NCBI RefSeq assembly: GCF_000189755.2
Contig: NZ_KI912183.1
Coordinates: 2,651,755-2,715,754 of the forward strand
Source: Desulfotomaculum nigrificans DSM 574
Lineage (GTDB): Bacteria > Bacillota > Desulfotomaculia > Desulfotomaculales > Desulfotomaculaceae
Direction: 5' to 3'
Length of the DNA: 64,000 bases
The notes under the pieces were generated by a model that saw nothing but the letters and a program-made list of their open reading frames with translations, was not told where the DNA came from and made no database searches. The position numbers were made by a program, and so were the translations under genes. Of the stretch, positions 26,030 through 36,743 are shown piece by piece; positions within the stretch are counted from its first letter, which is position 1; every line of letters starts with the position of its first letter.

Positions 26030-28450
26030 CTAGACCCTTTCCGGGTTATAACGTTTCAACAGTAGGGAGTTGCTGACCACGGATACTGAACTAAAGGCCA
26101 TGGCCGCGCCCCCCATAACCGGGGTCAATAAGCCAAATACCGCCAGCGGGATACCGATGATGTTGTAGAAGAAGGCCCAAAATAGGTTTTGGCGTATTTT
26201 TTTTAGTGTTTGCCGGGATAACCGAATGGCCGAGGCGATGGTGCGTAAATCCCCACGCATCAGGGTAATGGAGGCGCTTTCCATGGCCACATCGGTGCCG
26301 GTACCAATGGCCATCCCTACATCAGCCGTGGCTAAGGCAGGCGCATCGTTAATGCCGTCACCAACCATGGCCACCACTTTACCGGCCTCCTTTAGCTTTT
26401 GTACTTGTTCAGCTTTGTGTTCCGGCAGCACTTCCGCCACCACGTGGTCTATACCCACCTGCCGGGCAATGGCCCGGGCTGTCCGTTGTTGGTCTCCGGT
26501 GAGCATATAGACCTCCAGTCCCATTTGTTTAAGTTCCGCAATGGCTTCCCTGGCGTGTTCTTTAACGGTATCGGCTACCGCTATTAGACCGGCCAATTTA
26601 TTGTCGGCCAGGGCGATCATTACTGTTTTACCCTCTTCCTCCCAGCGGTTTTTCTCCGCCAGTACCGGGGATATGTCTATGCCCAGGGACCTGGCCAGGG
26701 CTTCGTTTCCCACCAACCAGGTGTCCTGGCCCATTTGGAAGCGAATTCCCCGACCAGGCAGAGCTGCAAAATCAGTTACCTCTTGTAAAGCCAGCTCCAG
26801 TTCGTTTGCCCGTTCTACAATGGCTTGGCCCAGGGGGTGTTCGGACTTTCTTTCCCCGGAGGCCACTGCTGCCAGCAGTTGTTTTTCGGTAAAAGGAGGT
26901 ATAACCAGGATATCCGTTACAGATGGCTCCCCTTTGGTTATAGTACCGGTTTTGTCCAAAACAATGGCGTCGATTTTACCTGCTCGCTCCAGGTGTTCTC
27001 CGCCTCTAATTAAGATACCCTTTTCCGCGCCAACCCCGGTGCCCACCATAATGGCAGTGGGAGTGGCTAACCCCAGGGCGCAGGGACAGGCAATCACCAG
27101 TACGGTGGTCATATGAATGAGGGCGGCGGTTACACCGGCGCCACTTAAGTACCAACCGATAAAGGTTAGCAGGGCAATGACAATAACCACCGGCACGAAG
27201 ATGCCGGAAACCCGGTCGGCCAAACGCTGAATAGGCGCCTTGGAACCCTGGGCTGCTTCCACCAGCCTGATAATTTGGGCCAGCGCAGTGTCATTACCTA
27301 CCTTGGTGGCCCGGAAGGTAAAGCTGCCCTGTTTGTTTACGGAGGCCCCCACCACTTCGGAGCCAGGCCCCTTCTCCACCGGCAGACTCTCTCCGGTGAG
27401 CATGGACTCATCCACACTGGAGGTTCCTTCCAAGATAACACCGTCTACCGGAATCCGCTCGCCAGGGCGAACCAGTATGATATCACCAACTTCCACCTCA
27501 TCAATGGGGATATCTTCCTCCACCCCGTTGCGCAGGACCCGGGCCGTTTTAGGCTGCAACCCCATTAATTTTTTAATGGCCTCAGAGGTTTTACCTTTGG
27601 CCACGGCTTCCAATGTTTTACCCAGTAAAATTAGAGTGATAACAATGGCGGCAGATTCAAAATATAATGTCTTCCATCCTAATAGTACTGCCACCAGGCT
27701 GTAAAAGTAGGCCGCAGAAGTTCCCAGGGCCACCAGCACATCCATGTTGGTGCCGCCCGTTTTTAGAGCATGATAAGCCCCCCGGTAAAACTGCCAGCCA
27801 GCCCAAAACTGCACCACCGTGGCTAAGGCCAGCTGCACCCAGGGATTAATCATGAACCGGTGCCAGCCCAAGACTTCGGCCACCATCATCCAGGCCAGGG
27901 GGAGGGATAGCAAGGCTGCCACCACAAACTTGGTAGTTTGTCGGCGAATTTCCCTTTGCCGGGCTTGTCCCTCTTCGTCCCGGCTAACATCAGCGGCCCG
28001 GCGGGCGCCATAGCCCAGGGATTCCACCGCCTTGCGCATCTCGCTGACGGTAATCATACCGGGGATAAATTTGATGTTGGCTTTATTGGTGGCTAAATTC
28101 ACCGTGGCCTGTTGTACACCGGGCAAGGAATTTAATTTTTTCTCCACCCGGGCCGAGCAAGCAGCGCAGGACATACCGGAAATCAGTAGTTCTATATTTT
28201 CCTCCGGTACTTGGTAGCCAATATCACGGATTTTGGCAATTATGTCCGAAGCTTTAGTTTGATCAGGGTCATAGTAAACGGTAGCCTTTTCCAGGGCCAG
28301 GTTAACCCCGGCTGCCAACACGCCGGGCATTTTTCTGAGGCCTCTTTCCACCCGGGCTGAGCAGGCAGCACAGGTCATACCGGCCACCGGTAGAGTTAAC
28401 TTTTTGCCTTTTTCAGCATCAAGCTGTTTTGCCGTATCTTCCATAGCCAC
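26030..28450 (-). CDS. copA: Cu(I)-exporting P1B-type ATPase CopA
   Basis: An 806-residue copper efflux pump in the cell membrane. Two N-terminal HMA domains carry [10 protein letters not shown] (about residue 24) and [10 protein letters not shown] (about residue 92). Eight membrane helices include the metal-selective CPC in [12 protein letters not shown]. The cytoplasmic ATPase has TGES (actuator), the phosphorylation site DKTGTITKG, a catalytic HP pair in SEHPLG and the hinge [13 protein letters not shown] 28450 has GGAGG about 8 bases upstream and is preferred over ATG 28444. It sits between csoR and copZ. Confidence 0.96.
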   Translation of the reverse strand: MAMEDTAKQLDAEKGKKLTLPVAGMTCAACSARVERGLRKMPGVLAAGVNLALEKATVYYDPDQTKASDIIAKIRDIGYQVPEENIELLISGMSCAACSARVEKKLNSLPGVQQATVNLATNKANIKFIPGMITVSEMRKAVESLGYGARRAADVSRDEEGQARQREIRRQTTKFVVAALLSLPLAWMMVAEVLGWHRFMINPWVQLALATVVQFWAGWQFYRGAYHALKTGGTNMDVLVALGTSAAYFYSLVAVLLGWKTLYFESAAIVITLILLGKTLEAVAKGKTSEAIKKLMGLQPKTARVLRNGVEEDIPIDEVEVGDIILVRPGERIPVDGVILEGTSSVDESMLTGESLPVEKGPGSEVVGASVNKQGSFTFRATKVGNDTALAQIIRLVEAAQGSKAPIQRLADRVSGIFVPVVIVIALLTFIGWYLSGAGVTAALIHMTTVLVIACPCALGLATPTAIMVGTGVGAEKGILIRGGEHLERAGKIDAIVLDKTGTITKGEPSVTDILVIPPFTEKQLLAAVASGERKSEHPLGQAIVERANELELALQEVTDFAALPGRGIRFQMGQDTWLVGNEALARSLGIDISPVLAEKNRWEEEGKTVMIALADNKLAGLIAVADTVKEHAREAIAELKQMGLEVYMLTGDQQRTARAIARQVGIDHVVAEVLPEHKAEQVQKLKEAGKVVAMVGDGINDAPALATADVGMAIGTGTDVAMESASITLMRGDLRTIASAIRLSRQTLKKIRQNLFWAFFYNIIGIPLAVFGLLTPVMGGAAMAFSSVSVVSNSLLLKRYNPERV

Positions 28451-28480
28451 TATCTTCGCCTCCCCAAAATTCTATACCAC

Positions 28481-28810
28481 CTATCTCATCATGCGAAAAA
28501 TAGTCTTTATCACCTCGTCCACCACTTGTTCATCCCCGGCCTGCAGCTGTTCTTTAACGCAGGATTTCATATGTCTTTCCAGCAGCAGTTTAGCCACCCC
28601 GTGCAGGGCGGAGTTGACCGAGGCGATTTGGTTTAGAATGTCATCACAGTAAACATGTCGCTCAATCATTCCTTTAATGCCCCGCAGTTGACCTTCGATC
28701 CGATTAATACGGTTAGTCAGCTCTTTGATGGTTTTATCATCATGATGACTTAATCGCTCATTTTTTGCATTATTCATGCAACCACAGGAAGATTGTTTAA
28801 TTTCATCCAT
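28481..28810 (-). CDS. csoR: CsoR-type copper-sensing repressor
   Basis: The 109-residue all-helical repressor is released from DNA when Cu(I) binds. The CsoR triad is visible: Cys in HVYCDDI, His in ERHMKSC and the following Cys. An extra N-terminal CGC with neighbouring His residues (residues about 9-22) is an unusual extension that could also bind metal. ATG 28810 is chosen, with GAGGTGG upstream. It is the first gene of csoR-copA-copZ and probably represses its own promoter at the G/C-rich box just upstream. Confidence 0.92.
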   Translation of the reverse strand: MDEIKQSSCGCMNNAKNERLSHHDDKTIKELTNRINRIEGQLRGIKGMIERHVYCDDILNQIASVNSALHGVAKLLLERHMKSCVKEQLQAGDEQVVDEVIKTIFRMMR

Positions 28811-28833
28811 TCGCACCACCTCTGGTTAAATAG

Positions 28834-28853
28834 TATACCCCCCTACCCTATAT
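28834..28853 (-). promoter_or_regulatory. Candidate CsoR operator
   Basis: TATACCCCCCTACCCTATAT lies 24 bp upstream of csoR. It is a C/G-run flanked by TATA-like arms, the pseudo-palindromic form of CsoR-type operators (compare TACCCTACGGGGGTAT-like boxes in Bacillus). Assigned by resemblance and position. Confidence 0.6.
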
Positions 28854-29035
28854 GTCAAGTGGCTATAATTTTTCTTTTCTAATATACCCCGGAAACCCGT
28901 TGTAAAAGCGGGTGATTGTTTATTTTTGTAATATTCGGTAATCCGCAAAGTCTATGTTGATCTGCCCTGGTGTATAGCTTATTATATTGAAAGGGTTTTC
29001 ACGCTTTTACCAAAGTATGCCGAGGGGGTAAATTT

Positions 29036-30721
29036 GTGCAAAAAGAACATTTGTGGCAGAAATATTATCCAGAACAGGTTCCCCTTCAACTGGATATTCC
29101 TGACGTTTCCCTATATTACTTTTTGGAGCAGGCTGCGGCCAAATATCCAACTAATCAGGCCATTATCTTTATGGAACGTGAAATATCCTATGGCTGTCTT
29201 AAGGAACAGGTGGACCGGTTGGCCCGGGCCTTAGACTCTCTGGGAGTAAAAAAGGGGGATCGGGTGGCCGTGATGCTGCCCAACTGTCCCCAAACAGTAA
29301 TTACTTATTACGCATTGATCAGGCTTGGTGCGGTGGGGGTGATGACCAACCCGGTTTACGTGGAGCGGGAGTTATCTCACCAACTGATGGATTCGGGGGC
29401 GGAAACAATTATCTTTTTAGATCAGTTACGCCCTAAAGTGGAGAACGCCATACCCGGCTCGGCGGTTAAACGACTTATATCCACCAGTATCCAGGCATAC
29501 CTGGGGCTGCCGGTTAATTTACCTGATGCTGCTGAAAAAGCCCAACCGCAGCAGATAAGCAATGATCCAGGTGCTCCGGTAAGTTTCTCCTTTGAGGAAT
29601 TACTGCTTAACAATCCACCTGCTCCCCCGCCGGTGGAACTGGATCTGGACGAAGACCTGGCACTGCTGCAGTATACCGGGGGAACTACCGGCCAGGCCAA
29701 AGGGGCCATGCTAACCCACAGGAACTTGGTGGCCAATGTAACCCAGGTACGCAGTTGGCTGGCTCACTGCCGGGAAGGCCAGGAAACAGTGATGTGCGTG
29801 CTGCCCTTTTACCATGTGTATGCTATGACCACCTGTATGAATTTGGCAGTAATATTATCTTCCGCCATGATTGTGGAACCCCGGTTGGAGATCGACGGTT
29901 TGCTGAAAGATATAGAAAAATACCGGCCCACGTTATTTCAGGGGGCGCCGGCCCTGTTTAACGCAGTCACGGCCAGTGCCAGGGGAAAGAAATATGATAT
30001 TTCTTCCATTGTGGCCTGTGTCAGTGGTTCAGCACCCCTGCCGGTGGAAGTACAACAGCAGTTTGAAGCTATGACCGGCGGAAAATTGGTTGAGGGCTAT
30101 GGGTTGACGGAAGCATCCCCGGTAACCCATTGCAACCCTATTTATGGTGTTAGGGTTAACGGCTCCATCGGCCTGCCTTTACCAAATACTTTAGTAAAGA
30201 TTGTGGATCTGGAAGATGGCACCAGGGAATTGCCGGTTGGTGAGATTGGTGAGCTATGTGTGAAGGGTCCCCAGGTGATGAAAGGTTACTGGAACCTGCC
30301 ACTAGAAACAGCCGCTGTGTTGCGGGACGGCTGGCTATATACCGGCGATATTGCCCGTATGGATGAAAATGGTTTTACCTATATTGTGGACCGTAAAAAA
30401 GATATGGTAATTACCTGTGGTTTTAATGTTTACCCCAGGGAAGTGGAAGAGGTATTGTACATGCATCCCAAAGTCAAGGAAGCCGCTGTGATCGGCGTTC
30501 CTGATCATAACCGGGGTGAAATATTAAAGGCCTTTATCGTGCTAAAAGAGGGGCAGGAGGCCACCAAGGAAGAAATAATTAAATTCTGCCGCCGGCAACT
30601 GGCCAAATATAAGGTGCCTAAAAAGGTAGAATTCCGTGCTGATCTGCCCAAGTCAATGGTAGGTAAAATATTACGGCGTGTACTGGCCGAAGAAGAAAAG
30701 GCCAAATCAGCAAAGAAATAG
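29036..30721 (+). CDS. Long-chain acyl-CoA synthetase (AMP-forming, FadD-like)
   Basis: The 561-residue enzyme activates a carboxylic acid to its acyl-CoA through an acyl-adenylate. The P-loop YTGGTTGQAKGAML lies near residue 213. Further motifs are VEGYGLTEASPVTH (A5), GWLYTGDIARMDENGF, DRKKDMVITCGFNVYPREVEE (A8 hinge) and the catalytic Lys region KSMVGKILRRVL at the C-terminus. The size and motif wording match long-chain fatty-acid ligases; the chain length is not readable. It starts with GTG 29036 after GAGGGGG. It is a single gene, convergent with the ABC exporter. Confidence 0.9.
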   Translation: MQKEHLWQKYYPEQVPLQLDIPDVSLYYFLEQAAAKYPTNQAIIFMEREISYGCLKEQVDRLARALDSLGVKKGDRVAVMLPNCPQTVITYYALIRLGAVGVMTNPVYVERELSHQLMDSGAETIIFLDQLRPKVENAIPGSAVKRLISTSIQAYLGLPVNLPDAAEKAQPQQISNDPGAPVSFSFEELLLNNPPAPPPVELDLDEDLALLQYTGGTTGQAKGAMLTHRNLVANVTQVRSWLAHCREGQETVMCVLPFYHVYAMTTCMNLAVILSSAMIVEPRLEIDGLLKDIEKYRPTLFQGAPALFNAVTASARGKKYDISSIVACVSGSAPLPVEVQQQFEAMTGGKLVEGYGLTEASPVTHCNPIYGVRVNGSIGLPLPNTLVKIVDLEDGTRELPVGEIGELCVKGPQVMKGYWNLPLETAAVLRDGWLYTGDIARMDENGFTYIVDRKKDMVITCGFNVYPREVEEVLYMHPKVKEAAVIGVPDHNRGEILKAFIVLKEGQEATKEEIIKFCRRQLAKYKVPKKVEFRADLPKSMVGKILRRVLAEEEKAKSAKK

Positions 30722-30782
30722 CAAGTTGCCGCCCGAGATTTAAAAAAGCCGGGGTAATTATGTTAAACAAGTGGCATAGGAA

Positions 30783-32654
30783 TTAACCAATCTCATTTGC
30801 CCAATTGGCACCCATAAACTGACTGTTATAAAGATCGGTGTAAAAGCCGCCCTTAGCCAGCAGTTCTTTATGGGTGCCCTTTTCTATTACTCTACCGTTA
30901 TTCATCACCAGGATTAAATCCGCATCACGAATGGTTGATAGCCTGTGGGCAATGACAAAGCTGGTCCTGCCGTGCATCAGATTAGTCATGGCCTTTTGAA
31001 TATGAGCCTCTGTTCTGGTGTCGACACTGCTGGTGGCTTCATCAAGGATAAGGATGGCCGGATCAGCAAGTATGGCCCGGGCTATGGTCAGCAACTGCTT
31101 TTGTCCCTGGGAAATATTCGATGTCTCTTCGTTTAGTACTGTGTCATAGCCAGCGGGCAGGGTTCTAATAAAGTGGTGGGCGTGGGCCGCTTTGGCGGCC
31201 TGAACAATCTCTTCATCGGTGGCGCCTGCCCGCCCATAGGCTATATTATCCCGGATAGTTCCGTTAAAAAGCCAGGTGTCTTGCAGCACCATGCCCAACA
31301 TACTGCGTAAATTGCTTCGTTTTAATTCTCTGATATCGACCCCGTCAATGGTGATTTTTCCGCCATCTATTTCATAGAAGCGCATGAGTAGATTTACCAG
31401 GGTGGTTTTACCGGCCCCGGTTGGCCCCACAATGGCAATGGTTTGTCCCGGTTTTACGTCAATATTCATATTCTCGATCAGGGTGTCCCCTGCCCGGTAA
31501 CCGAATTTAACGTTTTCAAATTTGACCTCACCCCTGGGAAAATTAATAATCTGGGCATCTTTACTGTCAGGAATTTCTTCAGGCTCATCCAGCAGTTCAA
31601 AAACCCGTTCGGCTGAGGCCAAAGTGGACTGAATAATGTTCGCTATATTGGCGGTTTGGGTTATGGGCTGGTTGAACTGCCGGGAGTATTGAATAAAGGC
31701 CTGGATATCCCCAACTTCAATGGCCTTCTTAATGACTAAAATACCGCCCATGACGGAGACAAACACATATCCAATATTGCCGATCAAGTTCATCAGAGGC
31801 ATGATAATACCGGAAATGAACTGGGCCCGCCAGCCTGCCTGGTAAAGTTCTTCATTAATTTCATTAAACTTTTCTATTGATTTATCCTCACGGCCAAAGG
31901 CCTTTACTATGATGTGACCCGTGAACATTTCCTCAACATGCCCGTTCAGTTGCCCCAGGGCCTTTTGCTGGTGGGTAAAGTATTTTTGGGAGCGGGATGC
32001 CACAGCTTTTGTTACCACAGCGTAAAGGGGTAGAGTTACAACTGTAACAAAGGTCATCAAGGGACTTATGGTCAGCATCATCACCGCTACCCCCACCAGG
32101 GTGACAATGGCCGTTATGAATTGGGTGACACTTTGCTGCAAGGTGCTGCTGATGTTATCAACGTCATTGGTAACCCGGCTTAAGATTTCGCCGTGGGTAT
32201 GGGTATCAAAAAATTTTAGGGGTAGGCGGGAGAGTTTGCGGCTTATCTCCTGGCGCAAATCAAATACAGTTTTTTGTGCTACCCTAACCATAATAACTTG
32301 TTGCATGTAGCTAAAGAAGGCACTCATCACGTATAGTACAACCAAAATTAGAAGTATTCGGAGGATATACCCGTAATCTACCCCGGCCCCGGGTACACCC
32401 TTATATTTCAGCATGATACCGGTAAATAATTTGGTTATGGCTTTACCAATCATCAGCGGACTGGCAATGCTGAAAATTGTACTGAGTACCGTGGTTATTA
32501 GCACCGCCAAAAGTTGAAATTTGTAGGGCTTTAAATAAGCCGCCAGCCTTTTGAGAGTGCCTTTAAAATCCCTGGCCTTTTCTACCGGTATATCCATCCT
32601 CGGACCCCGGCCATGGATACGAATTGGTCTAAACTCTCTATGTTCTTTACTCAT
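30783..32654 (-). CDS. ABC exporter half-transporter, catalytically complete subunit
   Basis: A 623-residue fusion of six membrane helices and an ATP-binding domain. The N-terminus has a hydrophilic extension of about 35 residues. ATPase motifs are canonical in Walker A IVGPTGAGKTTLVN, Walker B ILILDEATSSVD with the catalytic Glu, and the switch His in FVIAHRLSTI. The signature is the ISQGQ form seen in one partner of heterodimeric exporters. It overlaps the preceding exporter gene by 4 bases, so the two very probably form one heterodimer exporting drugs, lipids or peptides. Confidence 0.92.
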   Translation of the reverse strand: MSKEHREFRPIRIHGRGPRMDIPVEKARDFKGTLKRLAAYLKPYKFQLLAVLITTVLSTIFSIASPLMIGKAITKLFTGIMLKYKGVPGAGVDYGYILRILLILVVLYVMSAFFSYMQQVIMVRVAQKTVFDLRQEISRKLSRLPLKFFDTHTHGEILSRVTNDVDNISSTLQQSVTQFITAIVTLVGVAVMMLTISPLMTFVTVVTLPLYAVVTKAVASRSQKYFTHQQKALGQLNGHVEEMFTGHIIVKAFGREDKSIEKFNEINEELYQAGWRAQFISGIIMPLMNLIGNIGYVFVSVMGGILVIKKAIEVGDIQAFIQYSRQFNQPITQTANIANIIQSTLASAERVFELLDEPEEIPDSKDAQIINFPRGEVKFENVKFGYRAGDTLIENMNIDVKPGQTIAIVGPTGAGKTTLVNLLMRFYEIDGGKITIDGVDIRELKRSNLRSMLGMVLQDTWLFNGTIRDNIAYGRAGATDEEIVQAAKAAHAHHFIRTLPAGYDTVLNEETSNISQGQKQLLTIARAILADPAILILDEATSSVDTRTEAHIQKAMTNLMHGRTSFVIAHRLSTIRDADLILVMNNGRVIEKGTHKELLAKGGFYTDLYNSQFMGANWANEIG

Positions 32655-34387
32655 GCTGATTCCTCTTCTGCCAGCTGGGAAGTTACAATCTCACGATATA
32701 CCCGACAGCTTCTTAAAAGCTCTTTATGCCGGCCAATTCCTGCAATTTGCCCCTCATCCAGAACTATAATCTGATCTGCATGCATTATAGAGTTAACTCT
32801 CTGGGCCACCATCAGCACAGTGGCGTTCACCGTTTCTTTTTTCAGGGCTGTCCGCAGCTTGGCCTCGGTTTTAAAGTCAAGGGCTGAGAAGCAGTCGTCA
32901 AATATAAATATTTTCGGTTTTCTCACCAGGGCCCGGGCGATGGCCAGGCGCTGTTTCTGGCCCCCGGAAACATTGGTGCCACCCTGGGCGATAACGGTAT
33001 TAAAACCGTCTTTCATACCAAAAATAAATTCGGTGGCCTGGGCGACTTCGGCGGCATGCTTTATTTCTTCATTGGTGGCATCTTCCTTACCATACCTGAT
33101 ATTGTCCGCAATGGTACCGGAAAAAAGAACCGCCTTTTGCGGCACCAAACCAATTTGGGACCGGAGATCGGCCTGGGCCATTTCCCGGATATCCACACCA
33201 TCAACTAAAATACTGCCGCTGTCAATATCGTAGAAGCGGGGGATAAGGTTGACCAGCGTTGACTTACCTGAACCGGTACCGCCGATAATGGCGGTTGTTT
33301 CACCTGGTTTGGCCGTAAATGAAATATTACTGATGGCGGGTTTGGCTGCCCCGGGGTAACTATAGGTAACGTTCCTAAACTCCACTAAACCGCTTTTAAC
33401 GGCAGCACTCTTAACCGGTTTACCATCCTTAATTTCCAGCACCATGTCCAGCAATTCATTAACTCTGGCGGCCGAAGCGGAGGCCCGGGGAATGTTCATA
33501 AGCAGCATGGAAAGCATAATCAGTGAGAACATAATCTGCATGACATATTGAATAAAGGCCATCAAATCACCCACTTGCATGTGCCCATAGTCAATCCGAA
33601 TACTGCCAAACCAAATAATGGCCACAGTGGTTAAGTTCAGTATCAGCATCATGATGGGCATTAAGGCGGCCATGATGGCATTGACTCTGACAGCGGTATC
33701 GGTGAGGTCTAAATTTGCGTCCTTAAATCGTTTTTGCTCATAATCAATGCGGTTAAAAGCACGGATGACCCTGATGCCGGTCAGTCCCTCGCGCAAAACC
33801 AGGTTTAATTGATCGAGTTTGGCCTGCATTTTTTTAAAGAGTGGTACTCCTTTACCGGCGATAATAAAGATGGCAACCGCAAGTACAGGTATAACTACGA
33901 CGATAACGAGAGATAGTTTGGCGTCCTTTGCTACCGCCATAATAATACCACCGATGGCCAGCATAGGTGCTCTGACTGCCAGGCGCAGCATCATTAACAC
34001 AACTTGTTGTACCTGGGTAATATCATTGGTGGTTCTGGTAATCAGAGAGGCAGTACCTATCTGGTTAAACTCATTAAGGGAGAAACTCTCCACCCGCACG
34101 AAAACCTTACTGCGCAGAACTTGGCCAAAACTTGCTGCTATTTTGGCGGATAAAAACCCGGCCACAACTGCAGCAGCAGTGCCTGCCGCAGCCACCAGCA
34201 GCATCAATCCCCCAACTCTTAGAATGTAATTGATGTCCCCGTGGACGATACCGTTGTCAACGATATCTGACATTAAGGTTGGCAGGTACAACTGAGAGAG
34301 GGATTGCCAAAACATGAGTACCAAAACAACAGCCACTGAGATGGTGTAGGGTTTTAGCAACCTTAACAACTTAAGCAATAACATCAT
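32651..34387 (-). CDS. ABC exporter half-transporter, degenerate ATPase subunit
   Basis: The 578-residue partner of the downstream gene, with six membrane helices followed by an ATPase domain. Walker A IIGGTGSGKSTLVN and signature NVSGGQKQRLAIARAL are normal. The residue after Walker B is Asp rather than Glu (IFIFDDCFSALD), and the switch His is Gln (VLMVAQRVNSI). This is the known asymmetry of heterodimeric exporters such as TM287/288, where one of the two ATP sites is non-hydrolytic. The exact start is uncertain: ATG 34387 and 34384 lie close to GGAG, and TTG 34378 is better spaced. Confidence 0.92.
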   Translation of the reverse strand: MMLLLKLLRLLKPYTISVAVVLVLMFWQSLSQLYLPTLMSDIVDNGIVHGDINYILRVGGLMLLVAAAGTAAAVVAGFLSAKIAASFGQVLRSKVFVRVESFSLNEFNQIGTASLITRTTNDITQVQQVVLMMLRLAVRAPMLAIGGIIMAVAKDAKLSLVIVVVIPVLAVAIFIIAGKGVPLFKKMQAKLDQLNLVLREGLTGIRVIRAFNRIDYEQKRFKDANLDLTDTAVRVNAIMAALMPIMMLILNLTTVAIIWFGSIRIDYGHMQVGDLMAFIQYVMQIMFSLIMLSMLLMNIPRASASAARVNELLDMVLEIKDGKPVKSAAVKSGLVEFRNVTYSYPGAAKPAISNISFTAKPGETTAIIGGTGSGKSTLVNLIPRFYDIDSGSILVDGVDIREMAQADLRSQIGLVPQKAVLFSGTIADNIRYGKEDATNEEIKHAAEVAQATEFIFGMKDGFNTVIAQGGTNVSGGQKQRLAIARALVRKPKIFIFDDCFSALDFKTEAKLRTALKKETVNATVLMVAQRVNSIMHADQIIVLDEGQIAGIGRHKELLRSCRVYREIVTSQLAEEESA

Positions 34388-34635
34388 CTCCGGTTAAACG
34401 GATAAAAAAGTGATTCTCATATATATAAAAGTATAACATTTACCTATGCCTAATTGGTTATAATCATTAATTCAAAATAAGAACCATAACAGCAGGATGG
34501 TAGTCATCTTGAAGTGAAGATTTTATATCCAATTATCTTATCCGATGGATATTACCGGTTAATCACGGTTAATGGTAAAATATGTTGAGTAGAATTAAAA
34601 ATTTGCGATGATGTCAAAACATAGGAGGTTAAAAC

Positions 34636-36012
34636 ATGACTTACAATGCGGTGGTTATTGGCGGCGGTCCCGGCGGCTATGTGGCGGCCATTAGAATAGC
34701 CCAACTGGGCGGCAGGGTGGCAGTGGTAGAAAAGGACAAATTAGGCGGTACCTGCCTGAACAGAGGCTGCATCCCCACCAAATCACTGATTGCTGCGGTG
34801 GATAGACTGAAAGCGGTGGAGGAAGCTGCTGAATTTGGTATTGAAGTGAGCAAGCCGGTAATTAACTTTGGCAAAGTTCAGGCCAGAAAGGCTGAAGTGG
34901 TAGAGAAGCTAGTGAGCGGCATCAATTTCTTATTTAAGAAAAACAGAGTAGACCTCTTTACCGGTACAGCCAAAATCAAAGCCCCCGGTGTAGTGGAAGT
35001 TGAGCATAACGGCGAAGTTCAAGAACTGCCGTGTGAAAACATTGTGATTGCCACCGGGTCCAGTCCGGCCTTAATCAAGTCCCTGGGTTATAATGGAACC
35101 ACCGTCATTACCAGTGAAGAAGCTTTACAATTGACTGAGGTACCCAAAAGCCTGTTAATTATTGGTGCCGGCGTAATTGGCTGTGAATTTGCCCATATTT
35201 ATGGTAGTATGGGAACAGAAATAACTATGGTGGAAGCTGCTGCAAGTATTTTATCAATTCAAGATAAAGATATTTCCCGCCGTATGCAGACCATCTTTAA
35301 GAAGAAAAAATTTAATATCAAGACTAATGCAACCATTAAGAAAATAGAAGAGGTTGATGGCGGTGTCAAAGCTGAGTTAGAAAACGGTGACATCATCACC
35401 GCCGAGAAAGCACTCATCTCCATTGGTCGGACACTCAATACCCAAAACCTGGGATTGGCAGAGGTTGGTGTTGAGCTTGGCGACAGGGGACAAATTTTGG
35501 TTAATGACCAAATGCAAACCAACATCAAGGGCATCTATGCCATCGGTGATGTGGTTATGAAATACCAGCTGGCTCACGTGGCCTCTGCCCAGGGTATTGT
35601 GGCGGCAGAGAACATCATGGGCAAAAATTCCACCATGGATTACAGTGCCGTACCCAGCTGTATTTTTACCAGTCCGGAAATAGCTTCCGTGGGTATGACC
35701 GAGCAGCAGGCAAAAGATAAGGGGATCCCTGTAAAAACCGGTAAATTTAATTTTATGGCCAACGGCAAGGCTTTAAGCATGGGGGAAGGGGAAGGTTTTG
35801 TCAAAATTATTACCAACCAGGAGAACGATGTGGTATTAGGTGTACACATCATGGGACCCCATGCTTCAGACTTAATTGCTGAAGCAACCCTGGCCGTAAG
35901 AAAGGGTATGAGTGCTAAAGAATTGGCAACTACCATTCACGCTCACCCCACCCTGGCGGAAGCCATTATGGAAGCTGCGGAAAATGTGCACGGTTTAAGT
36001 ATTCACGGCTAG
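34636..36012 (+). CDS. lpdA: Dihydrolipoyl dehydrogenase
   Basis: The flavoenzyme reoxidises dihydrolipoamide with NAD+ in 2-oxoacid dehydrogenase or glycine cleavage complexes. The 458 residues have the FAD motif VIGGGPGGYVAAIRIAQ, redox disulfide GGTCLNRGCIPTK (residues about 37-49), NAD motif LIIGAGVIGCEFAHIYGSMG near residue 174, the second FAD motif IYAIGDV and the active-site HAHPTLAEA at the C-terminus. GGAGG precedes the ATG. The genes for octanoyl transfer and lipoyl synthesis follow, so this is a lipoate module. No E1/E2 or glycine cleavage genes are in the window. Confidence 0.96.
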   Translation: MTYNAVVIGGGPGGYVAAIRIAQLGGRVAVVEKDKLGGTCLNRGCIPTKSLIAAVDRLKAVEEAAEFGIEVSKPVINFGKVQARKAEVVEKLVSGINFLFKKNRVDLFTGTAKIKAPGVVEVEHNGEVQELPCENIVIATGSSPALIKSLGYNGTTVITSEEALQLTEVPKSLLIIGAGVIGCEFAHIYGSMGTEITMVEAAASILSIQDKDISRRMQTIFKKKKFNIKTNATIKKIEEVDGGVKAELENGDIITAEKALISIGRTLNTQNLGLAEVGVELGDRGQILVNDQMQTNIKGIYAIGDVVMKYQLAHVASAQGIVAAENIMGKNSTMDYSAVPSCIFTSPEIASVGMTEQQAKDKGIPVKTGKFNFMANGKALSMGEGEGFVKIITNQENDVVLGVHIMGPHASDLIAEATLAVRKGMSAKELATTIHAHPTLAEAIMEAAENVHGLSIHG

Positions 36013-36047
36013 GATCGATGTTGGTGGATGTTGAGGAGTGATATTGC

Positions 36048-36743
36048 ATGAAACTATTAGTTGCTATACTGGGAGAGGTAGATTATCAAGAGAGCTTAAA
36101 TATGCAGGAAAAATTACTGCAATTACGCCAGCAAAATAAGGTGCCGGATATCATGCTCCTGCTGCAGCATCCGCCTACATTAACTTTGGGTACCAGGGAA
36201 AATCGCTGTAATATCATTACTCCAGAAGCAGAGCTGCAAAGACAAGGGGTAAAAATATTTAAAATTAACCGGGGTGGCGATGTCACTTATCATGGACCGG
36301 GCCAGATTGTGGGCTACCCCATCATGAATCTTAATGGTTATGGCAAAAGTGTGCGGGGGTATATCCATAATATTGAAGAAACATTTATTCAGTTGTTAAA
36401 GGCTGAATATGATATCACAGCTACCCGGGAAGACCGGTACCACGGGGTTTGGGTTGGTGACGAAAAAATAACCGCCATTGGTTGTGCGGTGAAGCGGTGG
36501 GTCACCATGCATGGTTTTGCCTTTAATGTTAATACCAACTTAAATCACTTTAAATGGATCAATCCCTGCGGCATTACCGATAAAGGAGTAACATCACTGC
36601 AAAAGATTTTAGGCCAACCACAGGATATACAAAAGGTTAATCATCAGGTAGTTTCCCACTTTAGCCGGGTTTTCCATTGTGAACCGGAAATCATTAACCA
36701 GCAGCAATTACACCAAATTATAGGAGGACAAGCCAATGCATAA
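36048..36743 (+). CDS. lipB: Octanoyl-[carrier protein] transferase LipB
   Basis: The enzyme moves octanoate from acyl carrier protein onto the lipoyl domain. The 231-residue protein has [14 protein letters not shown], the [18 protein letters not shown] signature near residue 75, [22 protein letters not shown] with the catalytic Lys, and a Cys in INPCGI (near residue 171) forming the Cys/Lys dyad. It is 35 bases after lpdA and overlaps lipA by 8 bases. Confidence 0.95.
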   Translation: MKLLVAILGEVDYQESLNMQEKLLQLRQQNKVPDIMLLLQHPPTLTLGTRENRCNIITPEAELQRQGVKIFKINRGGDVTYHGPGQIVGYPIMNLNGYGKSVRGYIHNIEETFIQLLKAEYDITATREDRYHGVWVGDEKITAIGCAVKRWVTMHGFAFNVNTNLNHFKWINPCGITDKGVTSLQKILGQPQDIQKVNHQVVSHFSRVFHCEPEIINQQQLHQIIGGQANA

